Positions 32,206 through 41,360 of a stretch of DNA of 64,000 nt are shown here, piece after piece; the stretch's first letter is position 1; every line of letters starts with the position of its first letter. The notes beneath the pieces were generated by a model, which searched no databases, was not told the origin of the DNA, and saw nothing but the letters and a program-made list of their open reading frames with translations. The position numbers were made by a program, and so were the translations under genes. This stretch comes from Protaetiibacter larvae (GTDB taxonomy: Bacteria > Actinomycetota > Actinomycetes > Actinomycetales > Microbacteriaceae): assembly GCF_008365275.1 (NCBI RefSeq), contig NZ_CP043504.1:1674001-1738000 (forward strand). Direction: 5' to 3'.

Positions 32206-33555
32206 TCAGCTCAGCTGGGCCAGCCATGCGGTCGCGCTCGTCTCCCACTTGGCGTAGGCGTTGGGGTACGCCGAGATCTGTACGGCCTGGGCCGCCTGCG
32301 TGAGGGTGAGGCTCTGCCAGTTCGCGATGTCGAGGAGCCCGCGGGTCACGCCCTTGTTCGGGTTGCTCGGGCCGCCGTAGAACAGGCGGGCGGCGTGCGG
32401 GGCGTTGAGGATCTGCTCCGGGGTGCCCCAGCCCGTGCTGGGCCGCTGCTGGAACAGCCCGAGCGAGTCCCGGTCGCCGTAGTCGATGTTGCGGAGGCTG
32501 GACTCCTGCATCGCCGCGGCGAGCGCGATGACGATGCCGCGGTCCGGCACGCCGAGTTCGCGGCCGACCTGGATGATGATGCGGGCATTGGCGGCCATCT
32601 CGGCCGTGAGGGGGGTCACGGTCGTGCCGTCCTGCACGACGTTGACGCCGGGGATCGTGAGCGTCCGGCCCGCGTAGATGATGCTCGACCAGCTGAGCCC
32701 GTTGGCGTCGAGCACCGCCTGGATGGTCACGCCGAACTTCGTGGCGATCGAGGAGACGGTGTCGCCGGTCTTGATGAGGTAGCTCGAGCTGATGACGGGT
32801 GCGGGCGTCGAGACGACGGGGGTGGAGACGGGGTCGCGCGTTTCGTCGACGACGGGTGCCGGCGCCGGCGCGGGTGTCACCGACGACACCTTCTCGGCGG
32901 CGATCGTCGAGCCGGGGATCGCGATCGTCTGCCCGGGGTAGATGATGCTCGACCAGCCGAGTCCGTTCGCGGTGAGCACCGACTGGGTCGAGACGCCGAA
33001 GCGCGCCGCGATCCTGCTGATCGTGTCGCCCTTCTGGATCGTGTAGCGCCCGCCGGTGCTGGCCACCGGGGTCGCGGGGACGGGGGCTGCCGCGCCGCCC
33101 GTGAGCTTGAGCACCTGGCCGGGGAAGATGAGCGACTTCCAGCCGAGTCCGTTCAGGGCGAGCACGCTCGCGGTCGCGAGGCCGTAGCGACCGGCGATGC
33201 CGGAGATCGTGTCGCCCGCCTTCACGGTGTAGCTCGCCGGTACGGCCGTCTGCGCCTTGGCGGGCGCGGTGGCCGCGGCGACCGCTGCGCGCACCGTGCT
33301 GCCGAGCGTGGTCTTGGGCTTCGCGGCCTTGCGGTCGACGGATGGCGAGGCGTTCGCGGGGGCGACGACGCCCGTCACGGCGAGGGTGCCGGCGAGGACG
33401 ATGGGCATCGTCACGAGCATCCCCTTGGCGACGGCGCTGTGGCCGCCGGTCTCGCGCACCGGCTTGCTCGGGGTGAATGCGGCGGAGGTCGTGGGGGTGA
33501 GTCCTGCGAACACCGCGCGGGCGCGGTCGCTTACCTCTTCCGTGTGCTGCGTCAC
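32206..33555 (-). CDS. Secreted LysM protein with lysozyme-like domain
   Basis: 449 aa from the GTG at 33555 (GGAGGGGAAGG upstream). Signal or anchor segment at about 45-69; three LysM domains (about 108-152, 169-213, 258-302) bind peptidoglycan; a C-terminal domain (about 318-449) has AMQESSLRNIDYGDRDSLG with a candidate catalytic Glu351 and resembles transglycosylase/lysozyme folds in actinobacterial proteins. It probably cleaves or binds the wall outside the cell. It shares the strand with pknL, 95 nt upstream, and may be a partner or target. Confidence 0.85.
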   Translation of the reverse strand: MTQHTEEVSDRARAVFAGLTPTTSAAFTPSKPVRETGGHSAVAKGMLVTMPIVLAGTLAVTGVVAPANASPSVDRKAAKPKTTLGSTVRAAVAAATAPAKAQTAVPASYTVKAGDTISGIAGRYGLATASVLALNGLGWKSLIFPGQVLKLTGGAAAPVPATPVASTGGRYTIQKGDTISRIAARFGVSTQSVLTANGLGWSSIIYPGQTIAIPGSTIAAEKVSSVTPAPAPAPVVDETRDPVSTPVVSTPAPVISSSYLIKTGDTVSSIATKFGVTIQAVLDANGLSWSSIIYAGRTLTIPGVNVVQDGTTVTPLTAEMAANARIIIQVGRELGVPDRGIVIALAAAMQESSLRNIDYGDRDSLGLFQQRPSTGWGTPEQILNAPHAARLFYGGPSNPNKGVTRGLLDIANWQSLTLTQAAQAVQISAYPNAYAKWETSATAWLAQLS

Positions 33556-33733
33556 TGTCCCGCCTTCCCCTCCGGCCTGGAGCGCACTCGGATCGGAACG
33601 CGAGTGCAATCGGGAACAACGTGTCACAGATGATTAACAGTGTCAATTACCGTGGCTGATGTTATGGGAGTTTACATGTTCGTAACAATTGGCTTCCCGG
33701 ACCAAGCCGCCCCGCGCATGGCACGCTAGGGGG

Positions 33734-34072
33734 GTGACCGAACCCGCCATCGAGTGGCTCACCATCCCCGATCTCGTCGTCGCCCTCGGGCTGAACCAGA
33801 GCCGGGTGCGCCGCCTCATCGAGGACCGCCACCTGCTCGCGGTGCGCGTGGACGGTGTGCTCAAGGTGCCCGCGAGCTTCCTCGTGGACGGCGAACCGCT
33901 CCCGGAGCTGCGCGGCACGCTCGTGCTGCTGGCCGACAGCGGCTACCGGGACGACGAGGCGATGCGATGGCTGCTGGGCGTCGACGACAGCCTCGGCGTG
34001 CCCCCCATCGAGGCGCTGCGCGCGGGTCGCAAGACCGAGGTGCGCCGCGTCGCGCAGGCGCTCGCCTTCTAG
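33734..34072 (+). CDS. Rv2175c-like DNA-binding protein
   Basis: 112 aa; GTG start. The N-terminal helix-turn-helix (about 8-55) WLTIPDLVVALGLNQSRVRRLI and the LRGTLVLLADSGYRDDEAMRWL segment match the Rv2175c family, a small winged-helix DNA-binding protein phosphorylated by PknL in M. tuberculosis. Here it lies two genes from a PknL-like kinase, which supports the same regulatory pair. Its end overlaps the convergent polyprenyl synthase gene. Confidence 0.85.
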   Translation: MTEPAIEWLTIPDLVVALGLNQSRVRRLIEDRHLLAVRVDGVLKVPASFLVDGEPLPELRGTLVLLADSGYRDDEAMRWLLGVDDSLGVPPIEALRAGRKTEVRRVAQALAF

Positions 34073-35199
34073 GACTCCCGGCGGGTGACCCGCTCGGCGA
34101 GTGCGGCGAGCTCCTCCCGGGCGGAACCGCCCAGGGGTGCGTCGGCGAGGGCCTCGCGGGCGACGCGCACGTTGTGCGCGATGATGCGCTCCACTTGATC
34201 CGCGGCGCCGCTGTCGCGCACGGTGTTCTGCAGCATCTGCACCTGACGCTCGTCGAGGCTCGGATCGCCGAGCAGCTCGTCGAGCACGCGCACCGCGGTG
34301 GGGGGCATCTTCTGGCGGGCGAGGCCGATGAGCACCGTGCGCTTGCCCTCCCGGAGGTCGTCGCCGGACGGCTTGCCGGTGACGGCGGGGTCGCCGAACA
34401 CGCCGAGCATGTCGTCGCGCAGCTGGAAGGCGACGCCGAGGGGCAGCCCGAAGGCGCGCAGCGCGGCGAGCTGGGCGAGCGAACCGCCCGCGAGCGCCCC
34501 GCCGATCGCGAGGGGCGCCTCGACGCTGTACTTGGCCGACTTGTAGACGATCACGCGGTGCGCGCGCGGCAGCGCCTCCGTCTCGGGGCGGGAGCGCCAG
34601 GAGTGCTCCTCGAGCATGTCGAGGTACTGCCCGGCGGTCACCTCGGTGCGCATCCGGGCGAACTCGGCGCGCGCGGCGCCCGCACCCGCGCGATCGGGCG
34701 CGTCGGCGAGCCCCGTGTCGAAGAGCTCGTCGCTCCAGGCGAGCAGGAGGTCGCCGAGCAGCAGGGCGGCGGAGGTGCCGAAGTCGTCGGCGGGGCCGGT
34801 CCAGCCTTCGCTGCGGTGGAGCGCCTCGAAGGCACGGTGCGCAGCGGGGCGGCCCCGGCGCAGGTCGGAGCGATCCATGATGTCGTCGTGCACGAGGGCC
34901 GCGGCGTGGAACACCTCGAGCGCCGCGGCGACCGAGACCACCGAGTCGAGCGCGGCGTCGAGGGAGTCGGCCTCGAGGGCCGGCATCGGGTCGTGCGCCT
35001 CGGGAATCCCGGCGACCGAGCGCCAGCCCCAGTAGGCGAACAGGGCACGGAAGCGCTTCCCACCGGCGAGGAGCTCGCGAGCCTGCGCCACGAGCGGGTC
35101 GAGATCGGGGGAGACCTGGGCGAGCTCGGCCTGATGGGCCTGGAGTGCGTCGTCGATGCGGGCGGCCACTCGGTCGACTAACCGCGTACTCCCAGCCAC
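34069..35199 (-). CDS. idsA: Polyprenyl (geranylgeranyl-type) diphosphate synthase
   Basis: 376 aa. First Asp-rich motif HDDIMD and second motif QLRDDMLGVFGD with G-K-x6-G-K-R-T near the end of the loop. It makes C15-C20 or longer prenyl diphosphates for carrier lipids, quinones or carotenoids; product length is not predictable here. Starts at GTG 35199; TAGGCT (minus strand, 35206-35211) lies 6 nt upstream, a leaderless promoter. Matches the idsA2 place in the mycobacterial order. Confidence 0.9.
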   Translation of the reverse strand: MAGSTRLVDRVAARIDDALQAHQAELAQVSPDLDPLVAQARELLAGGKRFRALFAYWGWRSVAGIPEAHDPMPALEADSLDAALDSVVSVAAALEVFHAAALVHDDIMDRSDLRRGRPAAHRAFEALHRSEGWTGPADDFGTSAALLLGDLLLAWSDELFDTGLADAPDRAGAGAARAEFARMRTEVTAGQYLDMLEEHSWRSRPETEALPRAHRVIVYKSAKYSVEAPLAIGGALAGGSLAQLAALRAFGLPLGVAFQLRDDMLGVFGDPAVTGKPSGDDLREGKRTVLIGLARQKMPPTAVRVLDELLGDPSLDERQVQMLQNTVRDSGAADQVERIIAHNVRVAREALADAPLGGSAREELAALAERVTRRES

Positions 35200-35205
35200 A
35201 CTCCT

Positions 35206-35211
35206 AGCCTA
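35206..35211 (-). promoter_or_regulatory. -10 box, leaderless promoter of polyprenyl synthase
   Basis: TAGGCT on the minus strand, 6 nt before the GTG at 35199. Confidence 0.45.
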
Positions 35212-35281
35212 GCCAGGCTCGCGCGCCTACAATCATCTCACCGGCGACCGCCCGCGCGTCGGAGGCTTGAAGGAGCTCGAC

Positions 35282-35578
35282 ATGCCGCTTTCGGAACAGG
35301 AGCAGCGACTCCTCGACGAGATGGAGCGCAACCTCTATCACAACGAGGCAGACGACGTCACGACCGTCGGCGTGCGCCGAGGTCGCGCCAACGCGACGGC
35401 CATCGTGCTCTCCGCCCTCGCGCTCCTGGTGGGTCTCGTGCTGCTCGTGGTGGGCGTCATCGTCCGTCAGCCGCTCGTGGGTATCGCCGGGTTCATCGCC
35501 ATGTTCCTGGGGGTCGTGCTCGTCGTCGCACCGCCGCTGCGCTTCACCGTTCCCTCGCATCCGCGTTCGCGGCGCTGA
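35282..35578 (+). CDS. DUF3040 small membrane protein
   Basis: 98 aa. Starts with PLSEQEQRLLDEMERNLY, the DUF3040 signature; two hydrophobic helices (about 44-62 and 66-84) follow and the tail is basic. GAAGGAG precedes the ATG. Actinobacteria carry it just upstream of mraZ (Rv2169c-like). Function unknown; perhaps linked to envelope or division. Confidence 0.88.
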   Translation: MPLSEQEQRLLDEMERNLYHNEADDVTTVGVRRGRANATAIVLSALALLVGLVLLVVGVIVRQPLVGIAGFIAMFLGVVLVVAPPLRFTVPSHPRSRR

Positions 35579-35629
35579 CGCGCGAGCGCTCGAGGTGAGC
35601 GGCCGCTGATCCGCCGCTGACCTCGCTTC

Positions 35630-35654
35630 GGCCGGCCTTCGGGCCGGCCTTTTT
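35630..35654 (+). terminator. Rho-independent terminator
   Basis: GGCCGGCC (35630-35637), loop TTCG, GGCCGGCC (35642-35649), then five T. This separates the DUF3040 gene from the dcw cluster. Confidence 0.85.
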
Positions 35655-35767
35655 CATGCCCGGTTTCGGGTCGGATCCCTCCACCTCCCTCCACCCCGGT
35701 CTGCCCTTTTATTTATTGGGATCATTCGATGCCGATCGCGGGTTTATCCCTCGATTTGCTTGTTTGG

Positions 35768-35792
35768 TGGTGGACTGTGGAGTAAAGTGGAG
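35768..35792 (+). promoter_or_regulatory. MraZ box (three direct repeats)
   Basis: TGGTG (35768), TGGAG (35778) and TGGAG (35788) are spaced exactly 10 bp apart, the arrangement of MraZ-binding repeats known ahead of mraZ genes. It lies about 35 nt before the ATG at 35828, so MraZ likely controls its own cluster. Confidence 0.75.
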
Positions 35793-35827
35793 TCAACCTG
35801 GATCTGGCCGGAGGAAAGGGGGCGCCG

Positions 35828-36259
35828 ATGCTGCTCGGCACGTTCGTCCCCAAGCTCGACGAGAAGGGGCGCATCATCCTTCCGGCGAAGTTCATGGACG
35901 ACTTCGCGGGCGGTCTCGTGATGACCCGCGGCCAGGAGCGCTGCATCTACGTCTTCAGCCAGCGCGAGTTCGAGGAGCTCCACGAGCGCGCCCGGCAGGC
36001 GCCCGTGACGGGCCGCAAGGGCCGCGACTACCTGCGCCTGCTGCTGAGCGGCGCCTCGCAGGAGGTGCCCGACAAGCAGCACCGCGTGACGATCCCCGCG
36101 ATGCTGCGCGAGTACGCGGGCCTCGACCGCGAGCTCACCGTGATCGGTGCCGGCAACCGCGCCGAGATCTGGGACACCGCCGCCTGGAACGCCTACTACG
36201 AGTCCACCGAAGCCGCCTTCGCCGACACCGACGAGGAGGTGATCGCGGGCCTGTTCTAG
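35828..36259 (+). CDS. mraZ: Transcriptional regulator MraZ
   Basis: 143 aa. Two SpoVT/AbrB-like domains: [19 protein letters not shown] with [13 protein letters not shown], and a second [17 protein letters not shown] with [11 protein letters not shown]. It forms rings that bind repeats in front of the dcw cluster. GGAGGAAAGG precedes the ATG. First gene of the division and cell wall cluster. Confidence 0.95.
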   Translation: MLLGTFVPKLDEKGRIILPAKFMDDFAGGLVMTRGQERCIYVFSQREFEELHERARQAPVTGRKGRDYLRLLLSGASQEVPDKQHRVTIPAMLREYAGLDRELTVIGAGNRAEIWDTAAWNAYYESTEAAFADTDEEVIAGLF

Positions 36260-36357
36260 GCCCCCGGATGCGACCCCCAGCCGCGCTCCCTGGCGCACCT
36301 TCCCCGGTGCCAGGTCGCAGCGGATGGGGATCGGATCCGGGGGACGCGCCCCACCTC

Positions 36358-37311
36358 ATGACCGCCGACTCCCTCCATATCCCGGTCCTGCTCGAACGCT
36401 GCATCGAGCTGCTCGCGCCCGCCCTCGCCGCGCCGGGCGCCGTCGTGGTCGACGCGACCCTCGGGCTCGGCGGGCACTCCGAGGCGCTGCTCGAGCGATT
36501 CCCGCACATCCAACTCGTCGGGCTGGACCGGGACCGTCACGCGCTCGCCCTCGCGGGGGAGCGGCTCGCGCGATTCGGCGACCGCGTGCACCTCGTGCAC
36601 ACCGTCTACGACGAGTTGCCGGCCGCCCTCGAGGGGCTCGGCATCCGGCAGGTCGCCGGCATCCTGTTCGACCTCGGCGTCTCGTCCATGCAGCTCGACC
36701 AGGCCGAGCGCGGCTTCTCCTACTCGCAGGACGCCCCGCTCGACATGCGCATGGACGACACCGCCCCGCTCACGGCCGCGCGCATCCTCGCCGAGTACGA
36801 CGAGGCGGACCTCCGCCGGATCTTCTGGGAGTACGGAGACGAGAAGCTCGCGCCGCGCTACGCCCGCCGCATCGTGGAGGAGCGTCGAGTCGCGCCGATC
36901 GAGACTTCCGCGCGCCTCGTCGCGCTCATCGACGCCGCCACCCCGGCCGCCGCCCGCCGCGCGGGGCACCAGTCCAAGCGCGTGTTCCAGGCGCTGCGGA
37001 TCGAGGTCAACCAGGAGCTCGCGGTGCTCGAGCGGGCCATCCCGGCCGCGATCGACGCGCTCGAGCTGGGCGGCCGCATCGTGGTGCTGTCGTACCAGTC
37101 GCTCGAGGACCGCATCGTGAAGCGCGAGCTGCAGACCCGCTCCACCTCGACCGCTCCGCGCGGGCTGCCCGTCGAGCTGCCCGAGCACCGCCCCGAGCTG
37201 CGCCTGCTCGTTCGCGGCGCGGAGCTCGCCGACGACGAGGAGCGCGCCCGCAACCCGCGCGCGACGCCCGTGCGGCTGCGTGCCGCCGAGAGGATCAAGG
37301 AGGCCGCATGA
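36358..37311 (+). CDS. rsmH: 16S rRNA (cytosine-1402 N4) methyltransferase
   Basis: 317 aa. N-terminal [13 protein letters not shown] followed by the SAM-binding [14 protein letters not shown] and [11 protein letters not shown], with a C-terminal [11 protein letters not shown] and [11 protein letters not shown], all RsmH hallmarks. It methylates C1402 of 16S rRNA. 98 nt downstream of mraZ; its stop overlaps the FtsL-like start (ATGA). Confidence 0.95.
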   Translation: MTADSLHIPVLLERCIELLAPALAAPGAVVVDATLGLGGHSEALLERFPHIQLVGLDRDRHALALAGERLARFGDRVHLVHTVYDELPAALEGLGIRQVAGILFDLGVSSMQLDQAERGFSYSQDAPLDMRMDDTAPLTAARILAEYDEADLRRIFWEYGDEKLAPRYARRIVEERRVAPIETSARLVALIDAATPAAARRAGHQSKRVFQALRIEVNQELAVLERAIPAAIDALELGGRIVVLSYQSLEDRIVKRELQTRSTSTAPRGLPVELPEHRPELRLLVRGAELADDEERARNPRATPVRLRAAERIKEAA

Positions 37312-37961
37312 GCGCCACCCAGGCCGTCCTGCTGCCGACCGGCTCGCCGCGCGCAGACGAGCGCCGCCACCTCGAGATCGCCCCGTCGCGCGCGCAGCGT
37401 CGTGCGCGTCCGCGCATCTACGCCGCGCTCGTCGCGGTCGCCGGGATCGTGGCGATCCTGCTCGCGCAGCTGCTCATGAGCATCGTGCTCGCCGACGGCG
37501 CCTACCGGATCAGCAGCCTGCAGCGCGAGCAGCGCGACCTCGGCCGCGACCGCAACGCGGCCCTGGAGCGGCTCGAGGCGCTCAGCTCCACCCAGAGCCT
37601 CCTGCAGAACGCGACCGCCCTCGGCATGGTTCCGAGCGGCAACCCGGTGTTCCTCGACGTCTCCGCGGGGCAGCCGCTCGGCGTCTCCGCGCCGGCGAGC
37701 GGACAGCAGGTGGGCTCGGGCGGCAACCTCGTCGGCAACGCGATCCTCGCCGACGGCACGACGCAGCTGGATCCCGCCGTCATCGCGGCGGCACTCGCCG
37801 GCACCTCCGGAGTTCCCGCGGTGCTCGCCGCCGCCGACACCGCGACCTCCGGTCCGGTGCCGGGCGCCACCGTCGTCGCCGCGCCGGGTGCGGCCGCCGG
37901 ACCGGGTGTCGCTGCACCGCCCGCGGCGCCCGCCACGATACCGTCGCCAACGACGCGCTGA
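37308..37961 (+). CDS. ftsL: FtsL-like division protein
   Basis: 217 aa bitopic protein: cytoplasmic N-terminus (1-38, basic), one membrane helix (about 39-62), a short coiled coil ([24 protein letters not shown], about 67-90), then a long Ala/Gly/Pro-rich tail (about 110-217). The coiled coil and position between rsmH and ftsI identify it as the actinobacterial FtsL equivalent. FtsL partners with FtsB and FtsQ to activate septal wall synthesis. The length of the tail is greater than in E. coli FtsL and may be disordered. Confidence 0.8.
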   Translation: MSATQAVLLPTGSPRADERRHLEIAPSRAQRRARPRIYAALVAVAGIVAILLAQLLMSIVLADGAYRISSLQREQRDLGRDRNAALERLEALSSTQSLLQNATALGMVPSGNPVFLDVSAGQPLGVSAPASGQQVGSGGNLVGNAILADGTTQLDPAVIAAALAGTSGVPAVLAAADTATSGPVPGATVVAAPGAAAGPGVAAPPAAPATIPSPTTR

Positions 37962-37978
37962 GGGCGAGAGGTGGCACT

Positions 37979-39757
37979 GTGATCGACGCTCGGAGCACCC
38001 GTCGTCGGCTCGCCCTCGCGGTGATCGCCGTGTTCGCGATCGTCGTGGTGTTCTCGATCCGCCTGGTCGACATCCAGCTCGTCCGGGCCGACACCCTCAA
38101 GACGGTCGCCGGATCCAACTTCCGCACCGACACGGTGTGGGGAACGCGCGGCAGCATCGTCGATGCGAACGGCACCGTGCTCGCGTCGAGCGTCGACCGT
38201 TTCAACATCACCGCCGCACCCGACCTCGTGAAGCTCGAAGGCTTCGACCGCATCGAGGAGGTCGACGGCGAGGAGAAGCGCGTCAAGGTCGGCTTCATGG
38301 AGGCCGTCACCGAGATCGCCGAGCTCACGGGCGCCGACCCGCAGCAGCTCGCCAACACCCTCACCGCCGACCCCACCAAGAACTTCGTCTACCTCGTCAA
38401 GGAGGTCACCCTCGAGGTCTTCCGCAAGGTCGCGGCCCTGCACATCCCGTGGGTGTACATCGAGCCGCAGCCCGCGCGCAGCTACCCCAACGGGGCGATC
38501 GCCGGCAACCTGGTGGGGCTCATGGGCACCGACGGACCGCTCTCGGGCACCGAGCTCAAGTGGAACGACTGCCTCGCCGCGAGCCCCGGGACGGTCGGGT
38601 ACGCGATCAGCCAGGACGGCGTGCGGATGCCCGGCTCCGAGATCGTCGAGACCCCCGCGAGCGACGGCGGCACCGTTCATCTGACGATCGACGCCGACCT
38701 GCAGTGGTTCGCGCAGCAGGCCCTCGCGGAGCAGGGCGCCGCCGTCGGAGCGCAGTGGGCGACCGCCCTCGTCGTCGAGGTGAAGACCGGCAAGATCATC
38801 GCCGATGCCGACTGGCCCTCGATCGACCCCAACGACCTGAACTCGGTGGCGGCGGCCGATTCGGGCGCGCGCAGCTTCACCGCACCCTACGAGCCCGGGT
38901 CGGTGATCAAGACCGCGACCGTCGCGGGTCTGCTCGACGCGGGCCTGCTCGACGCGGGCACGCGGTTCACGGTCGAGCCGGGGTACACCGTGCCGGGCAC
39001 CCGCTACACGATCCGCGACTCCTGGGCGCACGGACAGATCCGCCTCACGACCGCGGGCATCCTGGTGAACTCCTCGAACATCGGGATCTCGCAGATGAGC
39101 GAGCTCCAGTCGCTCGACGCGCGCATCGCGAACCTCAAGAAGTTCGGCTTCGGGGAGCCGACGGGCGCGAACTTCCTCGGCGAGGCCGAGAACGCGGGCC
39201 TCGTGCGCTCGGCAGGCCAGACCGACACGGTGACCGCCATCACGCAGCAGTTCGGCCAGGGGATGACGGCCACGAGCGCCCAGGTCGCGAGCCTGTATCA
39301 GACCATCGGCAACGGCGGTGTGCGCATCCCGCTGACCCTCGTCGAGGGCTGCGAGCACGCCGATGGGAGCTACACCGACGTGCCCGACCCGCAGGGCACC
39401 CGCGTGGTGTCGCAGTACGCCGCCGACACCACCCTCAAGATGCTCGAGGGCGTCACGACGCAGTACGCGCTCGCCAAGACGCTCGCGGTGCCCGGCTACC
39501 GGATCGCCGCCAAGTCGGGCACCGCGGAGGTGGCCGACGCCGACGGCTACGGCAAGGATCGCATCGTCTCGGTGGCGGGTGTGTTCCCCATCGACGACCC
39601 CCAGTACGCGATTACGGTGACCTTCGCCAAGCCCGTTACCATGAAGACGTCCGCGGCCGCGGCGCCCACCTTCAACGCGATCGTGAAGCAGGTCATCAAG
39701 ACCTTCCGCGTCACCCCGTCGACGGTGCCCGCACCCGACAACCCGCTCACCTGGTGA
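37979..39757 (+). CDS. ftsI: Division-specific penicillin-binding protein (FtsI/PBP class B)
   Basis: 592 aa from a GTG at 37979 with GAGAGG upstream. One membrane helix (about 10-33), a PBP-dimer domain (about 50-220) and a transpeptidase domain with YEPGSVIK (active Ser308, Lys311), SSN (365-367) and KSGT (512-515). It crosslinks septal peptidoglycan together with FtsW. Confidence 0.95.
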   Translation: MIDARSTRRRLALAVIAVFAIVVVFSIRLVDIQLVRADTLKTVAGSNFRTDTVWGTRGSIVDANGTVLASSVDRFNITAAPDLVKLEGFDRIEEVDGEEKRVKVGFMEAVTEIAELTGADPQQLANTLTADPTKNFVYLVKEVTLEVFRKVAALHIPWVYIEPQPARSYPNGAIAGNLVGLMGTDGPLSGTELKWNDCLAASPGTVGYAISQDGVRMPGSEIVETPASDGGTVHLTIDADLQWFAQQALAEQGAAVGAQWATALVVEVKTGKIIADADWPSIDPNDLNSVAAADSGARSFTAPYEPGSVIKTATVAGLLDAGLLDAGTRFTVEPGYTVPGTRYTIRDSWAHGQIRLTTAGILVNSSNIGISQMSELQSLDARIANLKKFGFGEPTGANFLGEAENAGLVRSAGQTDTVTAITQQFGQGMTATSAQVASLYQTIGNGGVRIPLTLVEGCEHADGSYTDVPDPQGTRVVSQYAADTTLKMLEGVTTQYALAKTLAVPGYRIAAKSGTAEVADADGYGKDRIVSVAGVFPIDDPQYAITVTFAKPVTMKTSAAAAPTFNAIVKQVIKTFRVTPSTVPAPDNPLTW

Positions 39758-39797
39758 CCGACCCGGCGGACGACGACAGACAAGGAGGCCACGCAGC

Positions 39798-41360
39798 GTG
39801 AGCTCACGGATCCCTCCGGTCCTCCGTCCCGAGCATCCGAGCCCGCGCCCGCTGGCACGTCTGGTCCAGGAGTTCTCCCTCGCGCACACCGGCGAGCTCG
39901 ACGGGCTCGAGGTCACCGGGGTGACGCTCTCGACGCGCGACCTCCATCCGGGGGATCTCTACGTCGGCGTGCCGGGAGCGAAGGTGCACGGCGCCTCCTT
40001 CGCCGAGCAGGCGGCGGAGGCGGGCGCGGTGGCGATCGTCACCGACGATGCCGGCGCCGAGCTCGCCGCGGGCAGCGGTCTGCCGATCATCCTCGTGCCC
40101 TCGCCGCGGGAGGCGCTCGGCGGCATCGCCTCGTGGGTGTACCGCACCGACGACGACCCCCCGCTGCTGTTCGGCACCACGGGCACCAACGGCAAGACCT
40201 CCACGAGCTATCTGCTCGAGGCGGTGCTCAAGCAGCTGGGCCTCATCACGGGCCTCTCGACGACGGCCGAGCGGCACATCGGCGAGCTCTCAGTCGTGAG
40301 TCTGCTCACCACCCCCGAGGCGAGCGAGATGCACGCACTGCTCGCCCGGATGCGCGAGGCCGGGGTGCGCGCGGTCGCCGTCGAGGTGAGCGCGCAGGCG
40401 CTGTCCCGGCACCGGGTCGACGGGCTCGTCTTCGACGTCGCGGGCTTCACGAATCTCAGCCACGACCACCTCGACGACTACGCCGACATGGAGGCGTACT
40501 TCCAGGCGAAGCTCCCGCTGTTCGATCCCGACCATGCCCGCCGCGGCGTGGTCTGCCTCGACTCCCCGTACGGCCGTCGGATCGTGGCCGGGTCACGGAT
40601 CCCGGTGACCACGATCGCGACGATCGGTCACGCCGACCCGGAGGACGTCGCCGTCGCCGAGTGGACGGTCGAGGTGCTCGACGAGACCGCCGCCTACACC
40701 GGGTTCCGGCTGACCGGCCCCGACGGGCGCGAACTCGTCACGCGCGAGCCCCTCATCGGCTGGCACATGGCCGCCAATGCGGGACTCGCGATCGTCATGC
40801 TCGTCGAGGCCGGGTTCCAGCTGGAGGCGATCGGGGCCGCCCTCGAGGCCGACGGCGGCATCCAGGCCTACCTGCCCGGTCGCACCGAGCGCGTCTCGGG
40901 GGAGCGCGGACCGAGCGTCTACGTGGACTTCGGGCACAGCCCGGATGCCTTCGAGAACACCCTCGCCGCCGTGCGCAAGTTCACCCCCGGCCGCACGATC
41001 ATGGTGTTCGGCGCCGACGGCGACCGGGATGCGACCAAGCGCCACGAGATGGCGCGCGTGGCGGCCGAGGGCAGCGACATCCTCGTGATCACCGACCACC
41101 ATCCGCGATTCGAGGACGCGGCGTCGATCCGCGCGACCCTGCTCGAGGGGGCTGCGCTCGCCGAGCACCAGCCCGAGATCCACGAGGTGAGCCCGCCGGA
41201 GCAGGCCATCCGGGTGGCCGTGTCGCTCGCGCGCGAGGGGGACTCGATCCTGTGGGCGGGGCCCGGGCACCAGGACTATCGCGACATCCGCGGCGTCCGC
41301 ACGCCGTATTCGGCTCGCGACGAGGCCCGCGCGGCGCTGCGCGAGGCGGGCTGGGCATGA
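39798..41360 (+). CDS. murE: UDP-MurNAc-tripeptide synthetase MurE (unusual specificity loop)
   Basis: 520 aa; GTG start with AAGGAGG upstream. ATP site GTTGTNGKTS (126-135), Mur ligase central and C-terminal domains. It adds the third residue of the stem peptide. The specificity motif that reads DNPR in meso-diaminopimelate enzymes reads DHHPR here (433-437), and the EVSSHAL motif of typical MurE reads EVSAQAL (196-202). Microbacteriaceae have B-type peptidoglycan with other residues in position 3 (Lys, Orn, diaminobutyrate, homoserine), so a different diamino or hydroxy amino acid is likely used. Stop overlaps murF (ATGA). Confidence 0.92.
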   Translation: MSSRIPPVLRPEHPSPRPLARLVQEFSLAHTGELDGLEVTGVTLSTRDLHPGDLYVGVPGAKVHGASFAEQAAEAGAVAIVTDDAGAELAAGSGLPIILVPSPREALGGIASWVYRTDDDPPLLFGTTGTNGKTSTSYLLEAVLKQLGLITGLSTTAERHIGELSVVSLLTTPEASEMHALLARMREAGVRAVAVEVSAQALSRHRVDGLVFDVAGFTNLSHDHLDDYADMEAYFQAKLPLFDPDHARRGVVCLDSPYGRRIVAGSRIPVTTIATIGHADPEDVAVAEWTVEVLDETAAYTGFRLTGPDGRELVTREPLIGWHMAANAGLAIVMLVEAGFQLEAIGAALEADGGIQAYLPGRTERVSGERGPSVYVDFGHSPDAFENTLAAVRKFTPGRTIMVFGADGDRDATKRHEMARVAAEGSDILVITDHHPRFEDAASIRATLLEGAALAEHQPEIHEVSPPEQAIRVAVSLAREGDSILWAGPGHQDYRDIRGVRTPYSARDEARAALREAGWA

